Source: an uncultured Clostridia bacterium | GTDB lineage: Bacteria; Bacillota; Clostridia; Oscillospirales; Acutalibacteraceae | DNA: 64,000 nt | Direction: 5' to 3' | Assembly (NCBI GenBank): GCA_946555465.1 | Contig: CAMNST010000008.1 | Coordinates: 31,311-95,310 of the forward strand | Shown: piece by piece, positions 60,294 through 64,000 of the stretch | Layout: each line of letters opens with the position of its first letter | Numbering within the stretch: the first letter of the stretch is position 1 | Notes under the pieces: model-generated | Seen by the model: the letters and a program-made list of their open reading frames with translations, nothing else | What the model was told of the DNA's origin: nothing | Databases searched by the model: none | Position numbers and translations under genes: made by a program

Positions 60294-62798
60294 TTATTCC
60301 TGATCGAGATTTTGTTCTGTCTCTGAAGGTGAATCTGAGGTATTTTCCTCTTCCTCAATTTCAATTTTGTCAACAACAGAAAGCGTTGCAATCTTTTCAC
60401 CATCGTTAACTCTCATAACCTTAACGCCTTTTGAAGGACGCTGGAACTCAGAAATCTGGTTTGCAGGTGTTCTGATAATAATTCCGTCTGATGAAATCAT
60501 AATAACATCATTATCGTCATTAACAGGTGCAATCATTGCAACCTTGCCATACTGAGCCGTACGGTAATTTATAAGGCCTTTACCTGCTCTGGTCTGAGGA
60601 CGATAATCGGCAAAGTCACTTTTTCTGCCATATCCTGTTTCGGACACGGTAAGAAGTTTGTAACCGTCACGCACAACAGCAAAACCAACAACATAGTCAC
60701 CTTCGCTGAGGGTAATTGCTTTCACGCCTCTTGCGGTTCTGCCGATAAGTCTTGCATCTGCCTCTTCAAAGCAAATGCTCATTCCGTCGTGGGTTGCAAC
60801 GATGAGTTTGCGTTCGCCGTCGGTAATATCAACCCATGAAAGTTCGTCATCTTCGTCAAGATTTATGGCAATAATACCTGTTTTTCTGATATGGTCATAT
60901 TCACTGAGTGCCGTTCTTTTTATAACGCCGTTTCTTGTTACCATACAGAGATATGCTCTGCTTTCGTCATTCGGCACCTGAACCATTGCACTGATCTGCT
61001 CGCCGTTTTCCAGCGGAAGAATATTAACAACATTCATACCCTTGCTTGTTCTTGACGCTTCGGGAATTTCATAACCCTTGAGTTTGAATACCTTGCCCAT
61101 ATTGGTAAATATGAGAATTCGGTCATGCGTTGAGCAGGCAAACATAGTTTTTGCAACGTCTTCTTCACGTCTTGTCATGCCCATAATGCCTTTACCGCCT
61201 CGGTTCTGCGATTTATAGGTATCAACAGTCTGACGTTTCATATATCCTTTTTCAGTAAGAGTAAGTATGCATTCTTCAACGGGAATCAGGTCTTCATCGT
61301 CAACATCTCCGCTGTAAGCAGAAATTTCCGTTCTTCTTTCATCACCGAATTTTTCTGCGATTGCTCTTGACTCTTCTTTTACTATGTCAAATATTCTCTG
61401 TTCATTTTCAAGAATATCGGTAAAGTCTTTTATTTTTGCATGGAGTTCTTCCAACTCGTTTAAAATTTTAACAATTTCAAGTCCTGCCAACTGACCAAGA
61501 CGATATGCAACAATGGCACTTGCCTGCGGGTCGTCAAAACCATATTTATCCATAATTGCCTGTTTTGCTTCAGCCTGGCCGCCTTTGCATCCGCGGATTG
61601 TTGCAATAACATCGTCAACTATGTCAATGGCCTTTGCAAGACCTTCTAAAATATGCGCTCTTTCCTGGGCTTTTCTTAAATCAAAAGCCGTTCTTCTTCT
61701 GATAATATCTTTCTGAAACGCAATATATTTTTCAAGTATTTCTTTAAGTGTGAGAACTTTCGGCACGCCGTCATCAAGTGCAAGCAAAATTGCACCGAAA
61801 GTCACCTGCATATCGGTCATTTTATAAAGATTATTCAAAACAACCTGAGCATTTGCATCTCTTTTTACGGTAACTTCAATATGCATACCGCGGCGGTCGG
61901 AATAGTCCTGAACATCGGCAACGCCTTCAAGACGCTTTTCTTTAACAAGGTCTGCAATTCTTGTTATCAGTCTCGCCTTGTTTACACCGTAAGGAATTTC
62001 GCTGACAACAATTTTAAATCTGTCGCCTCTTGTTTCAACAATTTCTGCCCTTGCGCGAACATAAATTTTTCCTCTTCCGGTTGCATAGGCCTCTTTTATA
62101 CCTCTTGCTCCCATAATAATTCCCCTTGTAGGGAAGTCGGGACCTTTAATATGCTCCATCAAATCTTCAAGCGTTGCATCAGGGTTGTCAATAAGACAGC
62201 ACATGCCCTCAACAACTTCACGCATATTGTGGGGAGGAATATTTGTTGCCATACCAACAGCAATACCCGAAGAACCGTTTACAAGCAGATTCGGAAATCT
62301 TGCGGGCAGAACGGTCGGTTCATTTTCGGTATCGTCAAAGTTTGGCGCCCAGTCAACAGTATCTTTCTTGATATCTTCCAGCATTTTCATTGCTGTTTTG
62401 CTCATTCTTGATTCTGTATAACGGTATGCGGCAGGCGGGTCACCGTCTACCGAACCAAAGTTGCCGTGACCGTCAACAAGAGTATGGCGCATAGAGAATG
62501 ACTGTGCCAGTCTTACCATTGCATCATAAACAGATGCGTCACCGTGAGGATGGTAATGACCAAGCACATCACCGACTGTGGTTGCGCACTTACGGTAAGG
62601 CCTGTCCGGATAAAGATTGTTTCTGTACATAGCATAAAGAATTCTTCTGTGTACGGGCTTTAAACCATCACGCACATCAGGAAGTGCACGTGAAACAATA
62701 ACACTCATTGAATAATCAAGGAATGCTTTTCTTATTTCAGTGCTTATCTCAACATCTACGATTTTTTGATTGTCATAACGAATTTCATTATTATCCAT
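60294..62798 (-). CDS. gyrA: DNA gyrase subunit A
   Basis: 834 residues: the winged-helix/tower domain with catalytic Tyr127 in AAYRYTE, quinolone-pocket [17 protein letters not shown] near 83, and C-terminal beta-propeller blades with the GyrA box QNRGGKGI near 555. The residue equal to E. coli Ser83 is Ala88, while Asp92 (E. coli Asp87) is kept. CGGAGG precedes the ATG. gyrB is not in the window; the gene is on the minus strand, opposite to the rpmH-parB block. Confidence 0.97.
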   Translation of the reverse strand: MDNNEIRYDNQKIVDVEISTEIRKAFLDYSMSVIVSRALPDVRDGLKPVHRRILYAMYRNNLYPDRPYRKCATTVGDVLGHYHPHGDASVYDAMVRLAQSFSMRHTLVDGHGNFGSVDGDPPAAYRYTESRMSKTAMKMLEDIKKDTVDWAPNFDDTENEPTVLPARFPNLLVNGSSGIAVGMATNIPPHNMREVVEGMCCLIDNPDATLEDLMEHIKGPDFPTRGIIMGARGIKEAYATGRGKIYVRARAEIVETRGDRFKIVVSEIPYGVNKARLITRIADLVKEKRLEGVADVQDYSDRRGMHIEVTVKRDANAQVVLNNLYKMTDMQVTFGAILLALDDGVPKVLTLKEILEKYIAFQKDIIRRRTAFDLRKAQERAHILEGLAKAIDIVDDVIATIRGCKGGQAEAKQAIMDKYGFDDPQASAIVAYRLGQLAGLEIVKILNELEELHAKIKDFTDILENEQRIFDIVKEESRAIAEKFGDERRTEISAYSGDVDDEDLIPVEECILTLTEKGYMKRQTVDTYKSQNRGGKGIMGMTRREEDVAKTMFACSTHDRILIFTNMGKVFKLKGYEIPEASRTSKGMNVVNILPLENGEQISAMVQVPNDESRAYLCMVTRNGVIKRTALSEYDHIRKTGIIAINLDEDDELSWVDITDGERKLIVATHDGMSICFEEADARLIGRTARGVKAITLSEGDYVVGFAVVRDGYKLLTVSETGYGRKSDFADYRPQTRAGKGLINYRTAQYGKVAMIAPVNDDNDVIMISSDGIIIRTPANQISEFQRPSKGVKVMRVNDGEKIATLSVVDKIEIEEEENTSDSPSETEQNLDQE

Positions 62799-62832
62799 TT
62801 ATATTCCTCCGATCCCTTAAGGGAACTTTAGA

Positions 62833-63360
62833 TTATTTTACTTTTATATAATTTATATTTCTTTTAAGTGTTTCATTCACTTCTGTTCTGTATGAAGGCT
62901 GAATTTCAAGTTTTGGAAGTATTCTTATATCATCACCGATAACAAAATAATAGTATCGGTCACATTCAATAATTGCCGAACACAGTGCATAAGGATAAAC
63001 CACCTCAATAACTGTTTCATCCTTGTTAATCGGCACACCCTTAAATTCTATTGAATCGTTATAAATTTTTACTTCATTTCTTCCGAGCATTCCAATATCA
63101 TTATTTAACCTTTTTCTTACAGTAAGCCGTGTTTTTATTTTAATCATATAAATCGTGTAAAAATTGATTAATATTAAAATGATTGCACATATAATTATGC
63201 TTAAATAAGATTTGGTATAAATAAAATTCAATGTTGTCATTGCAATCAGCGAAAGACACATTAAATAACTCAAAAGCGCTGTTTTGCTTCTTTTTACTTT
63301 GAATTTTTCAAGCCTGAAAAAATCATCAAAACTAAGCGAATAAACTTTGCTGTAAATCAT
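62833..63360 (-). CDS. YcxB-like membrane protein
   Basis: 175 residues: two membrane helices near 27-45 and 50-72, then a beta-rich cytoplasmic domain with YNDSIEFKGVPIN, YPYALCSAIIECDRYYYFVIGDD and ILPK motifs, close to the YcxB-like C-terminal pattern. The function is unknown. It overlaps its upstream neighbour by four bases and lies just before gyrA. Confidence 0.65.
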   Translation of the reverse strand: MIYSKVYSLSFDDFFRLEKFKVKRSKTALLSYLMCLSLIAMTTLNFIYTKSYLSIIICAIILILINFYTIYMIKIKTRLTVRKRLNNDIGMLGRNEVKIYNDSIEFKGVPINKDETVIEVVYPYALCSAIIECDRYYYFVIGDDIRILPKLEIQPSYRTEVNETLKRNINYIKVK

Positions 63361-63857
63361 TTTTTACCCTCCTCAACATATGTGTTATCGTGAAGGGCAC
63401 CTATGATCTCGTTCAACTGCTCACTCTGCCATTTTTCTTTATCAATAACTGCTATACCGTTTCTGAAAGAAAAAATTATAATCAGATACTTCGGCGTTTC
63501 TTTAACCGCAAAAACTCTTTCCCACTTTACATAGACCTTTTCAAAACTGTTATAAAGTTTTATTCCGTCTTCGCAAAGATGAATAGACTGTTGTGAATTC
63601 AACTGCGGAAGCATATTATAATTTCTTAATACTGTTTTTTTCTTAACTGCAATTTCGGCAAAAAGCATAATTACGGGAATAACGGCAAGAAATACTGCAT
63701 AAACCATTCCCAGTTCAAACTCCATCGCCAAAAGAAACATCACAGCAGCCATAATTACTGTTGAAATCAGCATCGTATCAGGCAGTTTGCCTCTTTTTAA
63801 CTTGTATTTATAGCCGATATAATATTCTTCGGCTGTCATTTTATATTTAAAAACCAT
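63357..63857 (-). CDS. YcxB-like membrane protein
   Basis: 166 residues: two membrane helices (about 28-47 and 50-68), then LCEDGIKLYNSFEKVYVKWERVFAVKETPKYLIIIF (landmark YVKWERVFAVKETPKYLIIIF is typical of YcxB-like domains). It is paralogous in layout to the following gene. The function is unknown. The ribosome site before ATG 63857 is weak, so an internal ATG at 63839 is possible. Confidence 0.65.
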   Translation of the reverse strand: MVFKYKMTAEEYYIGYKYKLKRGKLPDTMLISTVIMAAVMFLLAMEFELGMVYAVFLAVIPVIMLFAEIAVKKKTVLRNYNMLPQLNSQQSIHLCEDGIKLYNSFEKVYVKWERVFAVKETPKYLIIIFSFRNGIAVIDKEKWQSEQLNEIIGALHDNTYVEEGKK

Positions 63858-63945
63858 AATTAAGTATCAATCATTCCATACAAATTTTGCACGCTTTTCT
63901 ATAAATCACTTCTTTAACTTTCACGCCCCGGTATGCACTTACTGT

Positions 63946-63987
63946 GAAACAGTCCACCGGACTGTTTCTTCCAAATCATAGATTTGG
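63946..63987. repeat. Two adjacent perfect hairpins at the right edge
   Basis: GAAACAGTCC-ACC-GGACTGTTTC (63946-63968) and CCAAATC-ATA-GATTTGG (63971-63987) follow each other with two bases between. Neither has a T-tract. On the minus strand they lie upstream of the YcxB-like genes. They look like part of a dispersed, structured repeat continuing past the window. Confidence 0.5.
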
Positions 63988-64000
63988 AGTCACGTGCAGA

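Noticed and set aside
62813..62822. CCCTTAAGGG palindrome before gyrA
   Set aside because: Short, close to the ribosome site and without other support for an operator; it could be chance.
1..64000. tRNA, rRNA, CRISPR arrays, insertion sequences or prophage
   Set aside because: No TTCGA-type tRNA arms, regular spacer arrays, transposase motifs or phage structural genes were found on reading both strands.

Overview
The window is a low-GC chromosome segment of a Gram-positive Clostridia-type bacterium, most likely a gut Oscillospiraceae/Ruminococcaceae relative. I infer this from the strong AGGAGG-type ribosome sites, the rpmG-secE-nusG-L11-L1-L10-L12 and rpmH-rnpA-yidD-yidC-jag-mnmE-mnmG-rsmG-noc-parA-parB gene orders, a class B sortase with SPxTG substrates, InlB/BspA-type surface proteins, a SleB-type wall hydrolase and B12, L1 and L10 RNA leaders. 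I see no prophage, insertion sequence, CRISPR array, rRNA or tRNA. The species cannot be named from the sequence alone.

Layout. 1-5356 (minus): the 5' part of a giant secreted surface protein (leucine-rich repeats, InlB-type repeats, then cysteine/histidine repeats) that runs off the left edge. 5.6-13.3 kb: zapA-U32 hydroxylase-maf, a PHP phosphoesterase, a TetR-controlled ABC exporter and a GH27 alpha-galactosidase. 13.4-16.3 kb (minus): a GNAT-like protein, a MATE exporter and rsmA. 16.4-20.6 kb: marR plus a heterodimeric ABC exporter with a perfect 11-bp inverted repeat at the promoter. 20.7-25.3 kb: a sortase substrate, sortase B, an LCP ligase and a two-subunit transketolase. 25.4-28.6 kb: a small XRE regulator, a structured RNA or leader with its own promoter and terminator, an iron alcohol dehydrogenase and an orphan E2 acyltransferase core. 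28.7-31.5 kb: hpt, then a cobalamin riboswitch driving a lipoprotein and a wall-anchored protein. 31.5-39 kb: rsmE, an OGG-type glycosylase, an AT-rich gap with DnaA-box-like motifs, sleB-like, birA with its own operator, trmB and two flavoproteins. 39-43 kb: transcription/translation operons. 43-45 kb: a histidine phosphatase, a second XRE repressor and mtnN. 45-58 kb: the origin-proximal rpmH-to-parB block with two parS sites, serS, a DUF218 protein and a kinase-like protein. 58.3-64 kb (minus): a large LCP protein, gyrA and two YcxB-like membrane proteins.

The most interesting system is the riboswitch-controlled pair at 29.2-31.5 kb. Its two products look like the beta domain (DUF4430, lipoprotein) and the alpha/alpha-barrel domain (SPATG wall-anchored) of mammalian intrinsic factor/transcobalamin, made as separate polypeptides. 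I read it as a Gram-positive surface trap for corrinoids, probably anchored by the sortase B encoded 9 kb upstream. The second is the minus-strand structured RNA at about 26.07-26.25 kb, which has a promoter at the base of a long hairpin and a UUCG terminator directly ahead of a small unknown gene. Several regulators (TetR, MarR, BirA, two XRE) have clear palindromic operators in their own promoters, so much of the accessory regulation can be read directly from the DNA.
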